The notes under the pieces are model-generated. The model ran no database searches, was not told the origin of the DNA, and was given only the letters and a program-made list of their open reading frames with translations. 33,669 nucleotides of DNA from Oscillospiraceae bacterium (GTDB taxonomy: Bacteria; Bacillota; Clostridia; Oscillospirales; Acutalibacteraceae), in the NCBI GenBank assembly GCA_015066205.1, contig SVOV01000027.1:1-33669 (forward strand), written 5' to 3'. The translations under genes and the position numbers were made by a program. Of the stretch, positions 7,267 to 14,788 are shown in pieces. The stretch's first letter is position 1; each line of letters opens with the position of its first letter.

Positions 7267-8523
7267 TTATCTTATCTGACCGTCGCCCGATATAATATAT
7301 TTATAGGTTGTAAGCTCCTTAAGTCCCATAGGTCCTCTTGCGTGAAGCTTCTGTGTGGAAATGCCGATCTCGCATCCGAGTCCGAATTCACCGCCGTCGG
7401 TAAAACGGGTCGATGCATTATGATATACGGAAGAGGAGTCAACAAGAGCCTGGAAAAGAAGAGCATTTTCGCTGTTTTCCGTAATAATACAATCGGAATG
7501 CTTTGTTGAATGAGCGCTGATGTGGTCAATAGCCTCCGAAACATCGTTTACAGCTCTGACAGCTAAAATATAATCGAGGAATTCTGTATCGAAATCATTT
7601 TCAGAGGCCGGTGTTCCGTCGATTACGGCATTGCAGTAGCTGTCAAGGCGAAGCTCCACGGGAGTAAGGCCGTTTTTCTCTCTTTCTGCAACAAGCTTTT
7701 CCTTAAGAAGAGGAAGAAGCTCCTTTGCTACAGCCTTATTTATAAGCACTACCTCACAGGCGTTACACACGGAGGGACGGCTTGTCTTTGCATTATTTAT
7801 GATATTTACAGCCTTTTCAATGTTTGCTGATTCGTCTACATAAATATGACAGATTCCCGTTCCCGTCTGAATACAGGGAACCTTGGCATTCATAACACAG
7901 GCGGAAATCAGCCCCGCACCGCCTCTCGGTATAAGAAGGTCAACATATTCTGTTGCGGTCATAAGCTCATTTGCGCTGTCACGGGAGGTATCCTGAATAA
8001 GATTTATGAGATTTTCGGGAAGACCTACCTTTTTCAGGCCCTTTCTCATAGCCTCGGTTATTGCATTTGATGAACGGAAAGCCTCTTTTCCCGAGCGAAG
8101 CACCGATACATTCGAGCTCTTGAGAGAAAGAGCCGCCGCATCGGAGGTTACATTGGGACGGGATTCATATATCATTGCAACAACGCCTATGGGAACAGCC
8201 GTCTTTTTTATAACAAGACCGTTGGGGCGAGTTACCGTTTCAAGGACTTCACCTACGGGATCAGGGAGCTTTACAACATCTCTGATGCCGTCTGCCATCC
8301 CCTTGATCCTCTCCTTTGTAAGACGGAGGCGGTCTATCATAACGGGACTTATTTTATCCCTTGCCGCTTCAATATCAAGAGCATTTTCCTCAAGAATATA
8401 ATCCTCATTCTCTTCAAGTGCATCAGCCATGGCAAGAAGAGCCTGATTTTTCTGCTCAGTGGTAAGTGTAAGTATTGTTTTTACTGCAGATTTTGCAGAT
8501 TTCAGTATATCGAGGGTCGTCAT
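7267..8523 (-). CDS. proA: Glutamate-5-semialdehyde dehydrogenase (gamma-glutamyl phosphate reductase)
   Basis: The 418-residue protein reduces gamma-glutamyl phosphate to glutamate semialdehyde with NADPH. Typical features are IGVVAMIYESRPNVTSDAAAL, LIPRGGAGLI and the catalytic region RPSVCNACEVVLIN (nucleophilic Cys), with RFTDGGEFGLGCEIGISTQKLHARGPMGL near the C-terminus (quoted in parts; full-length family member). The ATG overlaps the end of proB: only one base separates proB stop and proA start, and AAAGGTGA inside the end of proB is the ribosome site, which suggests translational coupling. Confidence 0.95.
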   Translation of the reverse strand: MTTLDILKSAKSAVKTILTLTTEQKNQALLAMADALEENEDYILEENALDIEAARDKISPVMIDRLRLTKERIKGMADGIRDVVKLPDPVGEVLETVTRPNGLVIKKTAVPIGVVAMIYESRPNVTSDAAALSLKSSNVSVLRSGKEAFRSSNAITEAMRKGLKKVGLPENLINLIQDTSRDSANELMTATEYVDLLIPRGGAGLISACVMNAKVPCIQTGTGICHIYVDESANIEKAVNIINNAKTSRPSVCNACEVVLINKAVAKELLPLLKEKLVAEREKNGLTPVELRLDSYCNAVIDGTPASENDFDTEFLDYILAVRAVNDVSEAIDHISAHSTKHSDCIITENSENALLFQALVDSSSVYHNASTRFTDGGEFGLGCEIGISTQKLHARGPMGLKELTTYKYIISGDGQIR

Positions 8524-8524
8524 A

Positions 8525-9295
8525 TTATTTCACCTTTGCAATAAATCTTGTTCCGACAGCTTTGCCGTCTGCAATATCATAAAGAATACGGGGATTCTGA
8601 CCGTTGGTGATTATCATATCGGTTCCGTTTTCGGTACATATTTCGGCTGCGTGAAGCTTTGTTCTCATTCCGCCCGTGCCGAGGGAGCTGCCCGCATCTC
8701 CGCCGAGAGCCATGACCTCGGGCGTGAGCTCTCTTATTTCGGGAATAAGAGAAGCCTCGGGATTCTTGTGGGGGTCATCCGTGTAAAGACCGTCAATATC
8801 GGACATAAGCACAAGAAGATCGGCACCGATGCTTTCAGAAACCAGAGCGGACAGTGTATCATTGTCGCCGACACTGATCTCGTCTGTTGCAACCGTATCA
8901 TTTTCGTTAATGACAGGAAGAACATCCAATTCAAGCAGACGCATCATTGTATTCGTAAAGTTCTGATGCCTTTCTTCATTCTTGAAATCGCTTCCCGTAA
9001 GAAGAAGCTGAGCTACGGTATGATTATATTCGGAGAAGAGCTTATCGTATGTATACATAAGCTCACACTGACCCACGGCGGCAGCCGCCTGCTTTGTGGG
9101 AATATCAGAGGGCTTACCCTTAAGAGAAAGCTTTCCCGCTCCCATTCCGATAGCACCCGAGGAAACAAGAATAACCTCGTGTCCGCTGTTTTTGAGGTCG
9201 CTCATAACCTTTACAAGCTCCTCAACTCTTCTTATGTTAAGTCTGCCCGTGCTGTGGGCAAGAGTAGATGTGCCGACTTTTATAACGATTCTCAT
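8525..9295 (-). CDS. proB: Glutamate 5-kinase without PUA domain
   Basis: The 256-residue amino-acid kinase phosphorylates glutamate in the first step of proline synthesis. Visible motifs are IVIKVGTSTL, VSSGAIGMGAG, PVINENDTV, SVGDNDTLSALV, SDIDGLYTDDP and the GTGGMRTKLHAA loop. The C-terminal PUA domain of the roughly 370-residue E. coli enzyme is absent, as in many short Firmicutes forms. The start is ATG at 9295. No good Shine-Dalgarno lies close by: AAAGGA is about 29 nt upstream, with a small TGCG/CGCA hairpin between, and an in-frame TAA rules out an upstream start. A strong promoter is at 9371-9399. Confidence 0.93.
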   Translation of the reverse strand: MRIVIKVGTSTLAHSTGRLNIRRVEELVKVMSDLKNSGHEVILVSSGAIGMGAGKLSLKGKPSDIPTKQAAAAVGQCELMYTYDKLFSEYNHTVAQLLLTGSDFKNEERHQNFTNTMMRLLELDVLPVINENDTVATDEISVGDNDTLSALVSESIGADLLVLMSDIDGLYTDDPHKNPEASLIPEIRELTPEVMALGGDAGSSLGTGGMRTKLHAAEICTENGTDMIITNGQNPRILYDIADGKAVGTRFIAKVK

Positions 9296-9370
9296 AGTTT
9301 TTGCCGTGCGCTTTTACGCAGATGTCCTTTCTGTTTTTAATGCTTTAGCACATTAAATTGATAATGATAT

Positions 9371-9399
9371 ATTATACCGCGGATAGTTTTTGCGGTCAA
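9371..9399 (-). promoter_or_regulatory. Promoter of proBAC
   Basis: On the minus strand TTGACC (9399-9394), 17 nt, TATAAT (9376-9371). The leader to proB is about 70 nt, too short for a T-box. The promoter lies only 18 nt beyond the stop of the aldo/keto reductase gene, with no terminator between, so read-through from upstream is possible. Confidence 0.8.
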
Positions 9400-9416
9400 C
9401 ATAAAAATATTAATTA

Positions 9417-10526
9417 TTAAAAGTTTTTATCAACCTCTTTAAGGAGCTCTCTGATTTCAAGATGCTGAGGGCAGGCCTTTTCGCATTTTCCGCATTTTAT
9501 ACATTCATCGGGCTTCGGTTTTGCCGCGGAAACTCTTCTGTAATACATAGACGGATTCCAGCCCTTGAATTGCTTTTTTGCATTAAGACAGGCGAAATAA
9601 TCGGGGATGGGAATATTCTTCGGACAGACATCAAGACAGTATCTGCAGTCTGTGCACTGAATGAGATTAAGGCCCCTGAATGCCGCAACTGCTTTCATAA
9701 CTGCAAGATTCTCTTTTTCGCTGAGAGGGGTGAACTCCTTCATATAGCTTATGTTATCTTCCATCATAGCCATATTTCCCATACCTGAAAGAACGGTGAG
9801 CACTCCCTCAAAGCCCGCGGCATATCTTATGGCATAGGAAGCGTATGAGGCGTTACCCAGCTCATCAAATGCCTTTTTTCCTTCCTCGGGAGGATTTGCA
9901 AGACTGCCGCCCTTTACAGGCTCCATAATTACAATATCCTTATTGAAGCGTCTTGCAACCTCATAGCATTTTCCGCCCTCCACAGAGGGGTCGTCAAAGT
10001 CAAGATAGTTGAGCTGAAGCTGAACTATTTCAATATCGGGCTGCTCCGAAAGAATTTTTTCAAGAACCTCGGCTCTGTCGTGGAAGGATATTCCGAAATG
10101 CTTTATTTTTCCTTCGTTTTTAAGCTCCTTACAGACATTGAATGCATTGCATTTCTTGAATTTTTCATAGTTATCGCGGTTTAAGGAATGAGCGAGATAA
10201 ACATCAAAATAATCGACCCCGCAGGCCTTCAGCTGTGAATTGAAAAAGGGGCGTATCTGGTTTTCATTCAGAAAGAAATTTGATGTAAGCTTATTTACGA
10301 GATAATAAGACTGTCTCGGATATCTTTTTACGAGAGCCTTTCTTATGGCACCCTCGCTTCGGAGTGCCATATACGGATGTGCGGTATCAAAATAGTTGAA
10401 GCCCGCTTCCATAAAGGTATCGACCATTTTTTTGAGCTCCCTGAGGTCAATAATGCCTGCTTTTGTGGGAAGGCGCATAAGACCGAAGCCCAGCTTCTTT
10501 GTTTTTATTCCTGTTACATATTCCAT
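9417..10526 (-). CDS. Aldo/keto reductase with C-terminal 2x[4Fe-4S] ferredoxin domain
   Basis: The 369-residue protein combines a TIM-barrel aldo/keto reductase (LGFGLMRLPTK; FDTAHPYMALRSEGAIRKAL; YLVNKL; HSLNRDNYEKF; FGISFHDRAEVLEKIL) with a C-terminal ferredoxin module. The clusters are CTDCRYCLDVCP (Cys291, 294, 297, 301) and CIKCGKCEKACP (Cys342, 345, 348, 352). Such fusions are common in anaerobes and probably link carbonyl reduction to low-potential electron carriers; substrate is unknown. The frame is open to 10592, but GGAAGAGAG before the ATG at 10526 and the family N-terminus favour 10526, which also avoids overlapping the upstream gene (23-nt gap). It is last in a four-gene operon. 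Confidence 0.85.
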   Translation of the reverse strand: MEYVTGIKTKKLGFGLMRLPTKAGIIDLRELKKMVDTFMEAGFNYFDTAHPYMALRSEGAIRKALVKRYPRQSYYLVNKLTSNFFLNENQIRPFFNSQLKACGVDYFDVYLAHSLNRDNYEKFKKCNAFNVCKELKNEGKIKHFGISFHDRAEVLEKILSEQPDIEIVQLQLNYLDFDDPSVEGGKCYEVARRFNKDIVIMEPVKGGSLANPPEEGKKAFDELGNASYASYAIRYAAGFEGVLTVLSGMGNMAMMEDNISYMKEFTPLSEKENLAVMKAVAAFRGLNLIQCTDCRYCLDVCPKNIPIPDYFACLNAKKQFKGWNPSMYYRRVSAAKPKPDECIKCGKCEKACPQHLEIRELLKEVDKNF

Positions 10527-10549
10527 TATTATTCTCTCTTCCGCTTTTA

Positions 10550-12070
10550 TTATATAAGCTCCGGTATCCAGTATGCGGGAGTACAGCTCCAAGCGTGACA
10601 GGCGGAGTTTATTTCAGGTGCGTTATAAGGGGATTCAAATTCATTTTCGGGGTTGAAAACCTCGGGACAGCAGTCAAAGCCCGCATCCGCAATTTTCCCC
10701 CAGTATTCTTCTATAAAGTCGAGAGCCTCTTTCTTGAGCCCCGTACTATAAAGCGCCTCAATATAATAGTGCATCATATAAGGTGTTCTCATTGTGTATT
10801 CGGTTTCAAGCTTCTTTGTTTTCTCAAGAACAGCTCTTGCCTCATCGTCAGTAAGACAGCCGGAAAGAACGGCCCATACCTGAGTATGCTGTGAAAACTG
10901 ACCCGACTCAGAGGTAAAAAGCCCTTTTTCGGGATCGAAGAATTTTTTCAGACAAGTGACAGCCGAAGCTATATCCTCTTGTGTCTTCTTCGTATCCTTA
11001 CCGAGTAGCTCCTCAAGAAATTTCAGCTGTTTTAAGGTGTAAATAAATACTCCGAGAAGCGCTGTCTTTTTATCAAGCCCCGGACACCAGTCAATAAAGG
11101 GATTAAGCTCAATGATACCGCTTTCTGTGTTGAATCTTTCCGATACCGCCTGTGCTTGCTTTTTTGCAACGGGGTACAGCTCTTCAACAAGGCTGATATC
11201 TCCCGTGTTTTTATACCAGTCATAGAGGCAGGATATAAAAAACAGGGAATAGTCAGCAAAGGTCCATTCGTCAACATAAGGAGGGGAGTCGGGGAAAATA
11301 CAGGGAGCTACCATTTCGTGGGCGGGTGTCACTGAAGCAAAAAGATAAATACATCTTTTTATAAGATCGGTATTCTTAAAGACCTTATAATCTGTCATTG
11401 CCTGTAATTTAAGATCGCCTATCCACAGTCTTCTGTCCCTTTTCGGACCGTCCTCAAAAACATCCTGCTGACATTCCTTTAAGGTCATGACAGACATATC
11501 ATATATTCTTTTCAGTCTTTCATTATTACAGCTGAAAGAGGGAATCATATCCTCCGATACCGAAGAAACACATTCAGCCGTGATATCAGAAATCTTAACA
11601 GGGAAGCGTGCATTATCGTTTCTTCTGATCTTAAGATATCTGAATGAATACCGTCTGTCCGAGGAGCGGGTGCAGGGAGTGAATACGAAAGACCGTTCTT
11701 CATTCTGAAGCCAGCCGTTGCTGAGCCCTCCCTTATAGCTTTCGGGCGGGGTTACGATCTCAAGAGGAAATTCACCGAAGAAAAACTGCAGCTTTACGGG
11801 TGAATCCGTGATTTTGATAAGTGCATCATTTGTAAGAGAAAAATGAAGATATCCTACAATATGCCGTCCGAAATCGAGAATGATTTCTTCGCCTGCTGAA
11901 AGAGAAATGAATTCCCCCATATCCTCTTTATGAATCACCTTAAGACCCTGAAATGATTCGGGGGCTTTTATGATCTCAATAATTCTTTCAGGCTTTTTCT
12001 GCGTTCTTATCAGAGGCCGCTTTAGTTCCTTTGCCTTTTCCGAAAAGGCTTCATTTATTATTACAGACAT
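10550..12070 (-). CDS. GH78-like alpha-L-rhamnosidase family protein
   Basis: The 506-residue protein has an N-terminal beta-sandwich region (LDFGRHIVGYLHF at about 65-77, then FRYLKIRR) and an (alpha/alpha)6-barrel core. The motif EDGPKRDRRLWIGDL (about 206-220) is the counterpart of the acidic D-x-P-x-R-D-E-R-x-x-W-x-G-D motif of GH78. The ending HAWSCTPAYWI resembles the usual HGWS.GP closing segment. It is shorter than many GH78 enzymes (700-1000 residues), and the catalytic Glu positions cannot be confirmed by eye, so activity on rhamnosides is inferred. No signal peptide is seen, suggesting cytoplasmic action on imported oligosaccharides. It lies between the SIS gene (11-nt gap) and the aldo/keto reductase gene. 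Confidence 0.7.
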   Translation of the reverse strand: MSVIINEAFSEKAKELKRPLIRTQKKPERIIEIIKAPESFQGLKVIHKEDMGEFISLSAGEEIILDFGRHIVGYLHFSLTNDALIKITDSPVKLQFFFGEFPLEIVTPPESYKGGLSNGWLQNEERSFVFTPCTRSSDRRYSFRYLKIRRNDNARFPVKISDITAECVSSVSEDMIPSFSCNNERLKRIYDMSVMTLKECQQDVFEDGPKRDRRLWIGDLKLQAMTDYKVFKNTDLIKRCIYLFASVTPAHEMVAPCIFPDSPPYVDEWTFADYSLFFISCLYDWYKNTGDISLVEELYPVAKKQAQAVSERFNTESGIIELNPFIDWCPGLDKKTALLGVFIYTLKQLKFLEELLGKDTKKTQEDIASAVTCLKKFFDPEKGLFTSESGQFSQHTQVWAVLSGCLTDDEARAVLEKTKKLETEYTMRTPYMMHYYIEALYSTGLKKEALDFIEEYWGKIADAGFDCCPEVFNPENEFESPYNAPEINSACHAWSCTPAYWIPELI

Positions 12071-12081
12071 TTTATCATTCC

Positions 12082-12819
12082 TTAAAGTGATCTGATAATA
12101 CCCTTGTATTTGTTTATAAAGGCATTATTTATTTCATCTCCGCCGTCAACATTGCTGCTTGAAAAGACCTCGGGCGTGTTTCCTCGGGCGAGCATCAGCT
12201 CAATACAGCCTGCAACGGCGGCGTGGAGAATTGCAGCTCCCGTGCTTGTGGAGGTGGGACAGGCATTTCTGCCGAGCTCGGGAAAATTAACGGATGCATC
12301 GCCGAGACAGCCCATATTATCAAGAACTATATCGCTGATCTCAAAAAGTCTTTTTCCGCTCTTATGTCTTGAGGGACTTGCTTTTGAATGGTTGAGATTT
12401 GTAAGTGCAATAACAGTAAGCCCCTTTTCCTTTGCAAGAAGAGCCATATCAACGGGGATTCCGTTTCTGCCCGAGTTTGATGCAATTACTATAACATCCT
12501 TTTCTTTCATTGAATATGTATTGAAAAGGATCTCGGCATAACCCTCAAGTCTTTCGATCTCAGTGCTTTTTGAAGCGGATTCATGGAGCATAAGAGAGGT
12601 TTCAAGTATGGGCTGAAGCCTTACAAGTCCTCCGGCCCGATAGAATAGCTCTTCAGAAAGCATATGTGAGTGGCCCGTTCCGAAAAGAAAAATATTTCTG
12701 CCGTTTTCAAGGGCATCGGCAAATGCTTCGGAGCATTTATCGATGGAATCCATCTGTTTTTCTGTAATTTCAGATAGGATTCTCTGAAGATTATTGAGAT
12801 ATTCCTGTGACTTTTTCAT
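12082..12819 (-). CDS. SIS-domain phosphosugar-binding protein (UPF0309-like)
   Basis: The 245-residue protein has a single SIS fold of the SIS_2 type: FGTGHSHMLSEELFYRAGG near residue 45, and IASNSGRNGIPVDMALLAKEKG near residue 110, the usual phosphosugar-binding serine loops. A helical N-terminus and PTSTSTGAAILHAA near residue 190 match UPF0309/YckF-like isomerase-domain proteins. Such proteins bind or isomerise aminosugar or ketose phosphates; the substrate is unknown. It sits 16 nt after the GNAT gene and 11 nt before the GH78-like gene, which suggests work on the same glycan. Confidence 0.75.
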   Translation of the reverse strand: MKKSQEYLNNLQRILSEITEKQMDSIDKCSEAFADALENGRNIFLFGTGHSHMLSEELFYRAGGLVRLQPILETSLMLHESASKSTEIERLEGYAEILFNTYSMKEKDVIVIASNSGRNGIPVDMALLAKEKGLTVIALTNLNHSKASPSRHKSGKRLFEISDIVLDNMGCLGDASVNFPELGRNACPTSTSTGAAILHAAVAGCIELMLARGNTPEVFSSSNVDGGDEINNAFINKYKGIIRSL

Positions 12820-12835
12820 TTTTATCTACCTCTTT

Positions 12836-13390
12836 TCAAAGCTTCATTCCGTAAACAATACTGTCGGGATCTTTTTCTAAAAGGGAAAAGCCGTATTTTT
12901 CGTAAAAGGCAATACCTTTAGGATTAAGCGGGCTTACCGAGAGCATAAGTCCTTTGATTCTCTTTTTCTTAAGGTGAGAAATAAGTGCATCGGTAAGTCT
13001 GTGACCCAGCCCCATTCTCTGATAATCTCCCATAATATCAATATGAAGATGGGCAGGGTAGCTGTCCTTATATTTTTTGTGCATCACCGTTGACATTTCT
13101 GCATAGAATCTGTTTGCCTTATCTTCAGGCGGAACTTTTGAAAGATAATCTTTTCTGAATACTTCATAAAAGCTGTCAAAATCCTCCGCGCAAAGTATAT
13201 ATCCTATCGCTTCATCTTTTTCGTTGATTGCAATAAAGCAGTTATCAGGCTCATTTTCCGTGTAATAGTCGCAGTAGGTTGAAAGAAGAAAGTTTATTGT
13301 ATCTTTCTTCAGGTCCTCATATCCGTCACAGTAAAGACAGATATTCTGCACATCCCTTTTATACTTTTCTTCAAATTTCTTTATTATCAT
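12836..13390 (-). CDS. GNAT family N-acetyltransferase
   Basis: The 184-residue protein has the GNAT acetyl-CoA loop QRMGLGHRL (residues 124-132, Q/R-x-x-G-x-G) after a beta strand (HLHIDIM), and the C-terminal NPKGIAFYEKYGF motif. It resembles the acetyltransferase type often associated with amino-sugar metabolism loci. The ATG has GGAGAG 4 nt upstream. It is first in the operon GNAT-SIS-GH78-like-aldo/keto reductase and has a good promoter at 13420-13448. Acceptor is unknown; an amino sugar would fit the neighbours (inference). Confidence 0.8.
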   Translation of the reverse strand: MIIKKFEEKYKRDVQNICLYCDGYEDLKKDTINFLLSTYCDYYTENEPDNCFIAINEKDEAIGYILCAEDFDSFYEVFRKDYLSKVPPEDKANRFYAEMSTVMHKKYKDSYPAHLHIDIMGDYQRMGLGHRLTDALISHLKKKRIKGLMLSVSPLNPKGIAFYEKYGFSLLEKDPDSIVYGMKL

Positions 13391-13419
13391 TTTCTCTCTC
13401 CGTGCTTTTCTTATGAAAA

Positions 13420-13448
13420 AGTATAACAGAATAATATTTATAAATCAA
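13420..13448 (-). promoter_or_regulatory. Promoter of the GNAT-SIS-GH78-AKR operon
   Basis: On the minus strand TTGATT (13448-13443), 17 nt, TATACT (13425-13420). The GH2 gene promoter at 22414-22442 has the same -10 and a nearly identical surrounding (TATTCTGTTATAC versus CTTCTGTTATAC). Confidence 0.75.
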
Positions 13449-13501
13449 GGCAGGGATGAAAAAACACAAAAGGGGGGAGCCGCCTTCTGACAGGTGAAAA
13501 C

Positions 13502-13533
13502 AAAAAAAAGCCCGACCCTATAATAGGTCAGGC
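13502..13533 (-). terminator. Intrinsic terminator of the membrane PH-like gene
   Basis: The stem 13510-13520 with 13524-13533 (one mismatch, one bulge) is followed on the minus strand by eight T residues (13509-13502). Confidence 0.8.
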
Positions 13534-13541
13534 CTGTTATT

Positions 13542-13991
13542 TCAGCTGAGTTTCTCCAATTGGGTGTTTATGCGGTCTATAAGACGGTCGCTGAGAACAG
13601 CCATAGATTCAATATGTACCTTGTCGTCTGCAACGAAAAGTGTCATTGAATCCGGATTACGGCGTAGTCCCCTGATGTCGGAAAAATAATAAGTCCGTGT
13701 ATTTCCGAACATTGTTGTGTATGTGAACTGCTCATCGGAAATAATATGGATAGACTGATTTTTCCAGCAAAGAAGAGCGGCAGCTCCGAATATGAATCCG
13801 ATAACGATTCCGATGACCCAGTTAACGGAATTTATAATTGCAAGAACAATGCTTGCAAGACCTCCCGCAATAAGAACTATAGATAATGCGAGCAGTCTGT
13901 CAGGCATAAACATATCAGCACGGTGTCCTTCAGAGGTTTCTGCCATTCCGAGAAGCTTTTCAACTGCTTTTACAATTATTCTGAATTTCAT
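13542..13991 (-). CDS. Two-helix membrane protein with PH-like C-terminal domain
   Basis: The 149-residue protein has two hydrophobic helices (about residues 33-53 and 57-76), then a soluble beta-rich part IHIISDEQFTYTTMFGNTRTYYFSDI, reminiscent of bacterial PH-like domains (QFTYTTMFG-type strand pattern). The family is not firmly recognised. A canonical AAGGAGG precedes the ATG by about 8 nt. Its own promoter and terminator make it monocistronic. Function unknown. Confidence 0.65.
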   Translation of the reverse strand: MKFRIIVKAVEKLLGMAETSEGHRADMFMPDRLLALSIVLIAGGLASIVLAIINSVNWVIGIVIGFIFGAAALLCWKNQSIHIISDEQFTYTTMFGNTRTYYFSDIRGLRRNPDSMTLFVADDKVHIESMAVLSDRLIDRINTQLEKLS

Positions 13992-14011
13992 AATATACCT
14001 CCTTTTTTGTT

Positions 14012-14040
14012 ATTATAGCATAGTTTTTTGTTTGTTTCAA
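14012..14040 (-). promoter_or_regulatory. Promoter of the membrane PH-like gene
   Basis: On the minus strand TTGAAA (14040-14035), 17 nt, TATAAT (14017-14012) with extended TGC. Array A begins just upstream. Confidence 0.75.
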
Positions 14041-14081
14041 CGGTAATCGGAGTTATTGTTAATGGTGAACTTGTATATTAT

Positions 14082-14372
14082 CCGCAACTTGTTGCGGTAT
14101 ATCATCATTGCGAAAGCAGAATACAGCCTGCGACTTTCGGGCATAAAAGCACCATCTTTCAATGACATTATTCTATAAAATATTACTTTTTTCAATGATA
14201 TATCGCTTGCGCGATATGATATACGGCAAGCCGTATGATATACTTGCCACGCAAGTATGATATAATATCCGTTCCTTCATATGCCAACGGCATATATCAT
14301 CGCACGATAGTGCGATATCATATCGAAGATATATCACCCGTTCCGTCAGGAACGGATATCATTGAAAAAAGT
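14082..14372. repeat. Palindrome array A (linker TGATAT / ATATCA)
   Basis: About 290 bp of tandem but different short palindromes. Clear units are CCGCAAC-tt-GTTGCGG (14082-14097), ATATCGC-ttgc-GCGATAT (14200-14217), ATACGGC-aa-GCCGTAT (14221-14236), ATACTTGC-cac-GCAAGTAT (14240-14258), ATATGCC-aac-GGCATAT (14279-14295), TCGCAC-gata-GTGCGA (14301-14314), ATATC-gaa-GATAT (14320-14332) and CCGTTCC-gtca-GGAACGG (14338-14355). A half unit CCGTTCC lies at about 14269-14275. Linkers read TGATAT left of about 14270 and ATATCA right of it. The dense part is bounded by perfect 17-bp inverted repeats, 14185-14201 and 14356-14372. Confidence 0.85.
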
Positions 14373-14404
14373 CACATTTGTCGGTAGACAAAAGTGACTT
14401 TTTT
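14365..14404 (-). terminator. Intrinsic terminator of the tRNA-Leu/tRNA-Val operon
   Basis: An 18-bp stem with one mismatch (14387-14404 with 14365-14382) and loop of 4 nt starts 2 nt after the encoded CCA of tRNA-Val. The minus-strand T-tract (14370-14365) is also part of the right inverted repeat of array A. Confidence 0.9.
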
Positions 14405-14406
14405 CG

Positions 14407-14482
14407 TGGTGGGAACAACAGGGCTCGAACCTGTGACCCCCTGCTTGTAAGGCAGGTGCTCTCCCAGCTGAGCTATACTCCC
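14407..14482 (-). tRNA. tRNA-Val (anticodon TAC)
   Basis: A 76-nt cloverleaf on the minus strand begins GGGAGTATAGCTCAGC, with anticodon stem-loop CCTGC-CTTACAA-GCAGG, T-arm GGTTCGAGCCC and encoded CCA at 14409-14407. Confidence 0.95.
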
Positions 14483-14513
14483 ATATATAGCGATTTGTTT
14501 TCCGGCATCATAT

Positions 14514-14600
14514 TGGTGCCGGTGACCGGACTTGAACCGGTACGTTGTTGCCAACGAGGGATTTTAAGTCCCTTGCGTCTGCCTATTCCGCCACACCGGC
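14514..14600 (-). tRNA. tRNA-Leu (anticodon TAA)
   Basis: An 87-nt class II tRNA on the minus strand begins GCCGGTGTGGCGGAAT. The anticodon loop is CTTAAAA (TAA), there is a long variable arm (TCGTTGGCAACAACG), T-arm GGTTCAAGTCC and encoded CCA at 14516-14514. It is first of two co-transcribed tRNAs. Confidence 0.95.
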
Positions 14601-14619
14601 GAATCTATGATGCTTTAAT

Positions 14620-14648
14620 ATTATATTCGGTGTTTCGGGTTTTGTCAA
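14620..14648 (-). promoter_or_regulatory. Promoter of the tRNA-Leu/tRNA-Val operon
   Basis: On the minus strand perfect TTGACA (14648-14643), 17 nt, TATAAT (14625-14620). Confidence 0.9.
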
Positions 14649-14676
14649 GCATTAAATATAAAAAATTCTTATTTTT

Positions 14677-14705
14677 TTGAAGTGTTGTTTTTTTGTCGGT
14701 ATAAT
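14677..14705 (+). promoter_or_regulatory. Upstream promoter (P1) of the sugar symporter gene
   Basis: TTGAAG (14677-14682), 17 nt, TATAAT (14700-14705). Confidence 0.65.
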
Positions 14706-14728
14706 GGAGGTAAATTCCCGATTTTATG

Positions 14729-14757
14729 TTGCAAGTTTTTTTCTTAAATGGTATAAA
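14729..14757 (+). promoter_or_regulatory. Downstream promoter (P2) of the sugar symporter gene
   Basis: TTGCAA (14729-14734), 17 nt, TATAAA (14752-14757). It is in tandem with P1; the P2 leader would be about 25 nt. Confidence 0.65.
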
Positions 14758-14788
14758 TATAAAGATATATTTAAGGAGGTCGCTTTGT

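Noticed and set aside
8459..9340. 293-codon plus-strand frame opposite proB
   Set aside because: Antisense to proB, which has complete kinase motifs; the antisense product has no recognisable domain.
9296..9370. T-box before proB
   Set aside because: The leader is about 70 nt and lacks the T-box sequence and antiterminator.
10527..10592. Upstream start of the aldo/keto reductase
   Set aside because: It would overlap the GH78-like gene and lacks a ribosome site; the ATG at 10526 matches family N-termini.
14082..14372. CRISPR array
   Set aside because: The constant part is only about 6-10 nt and the variable parts are self-complementary hairpins of different length; there are no equal-length repeats and spacers and no cas genes.
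14372..14680. Open frames on both strands over 14372-14554 and 14378-14680
   Set aside because: They lie on tRNA-Val, tRNA-Leu and their terminator; the tRNA calls explain the sequence.
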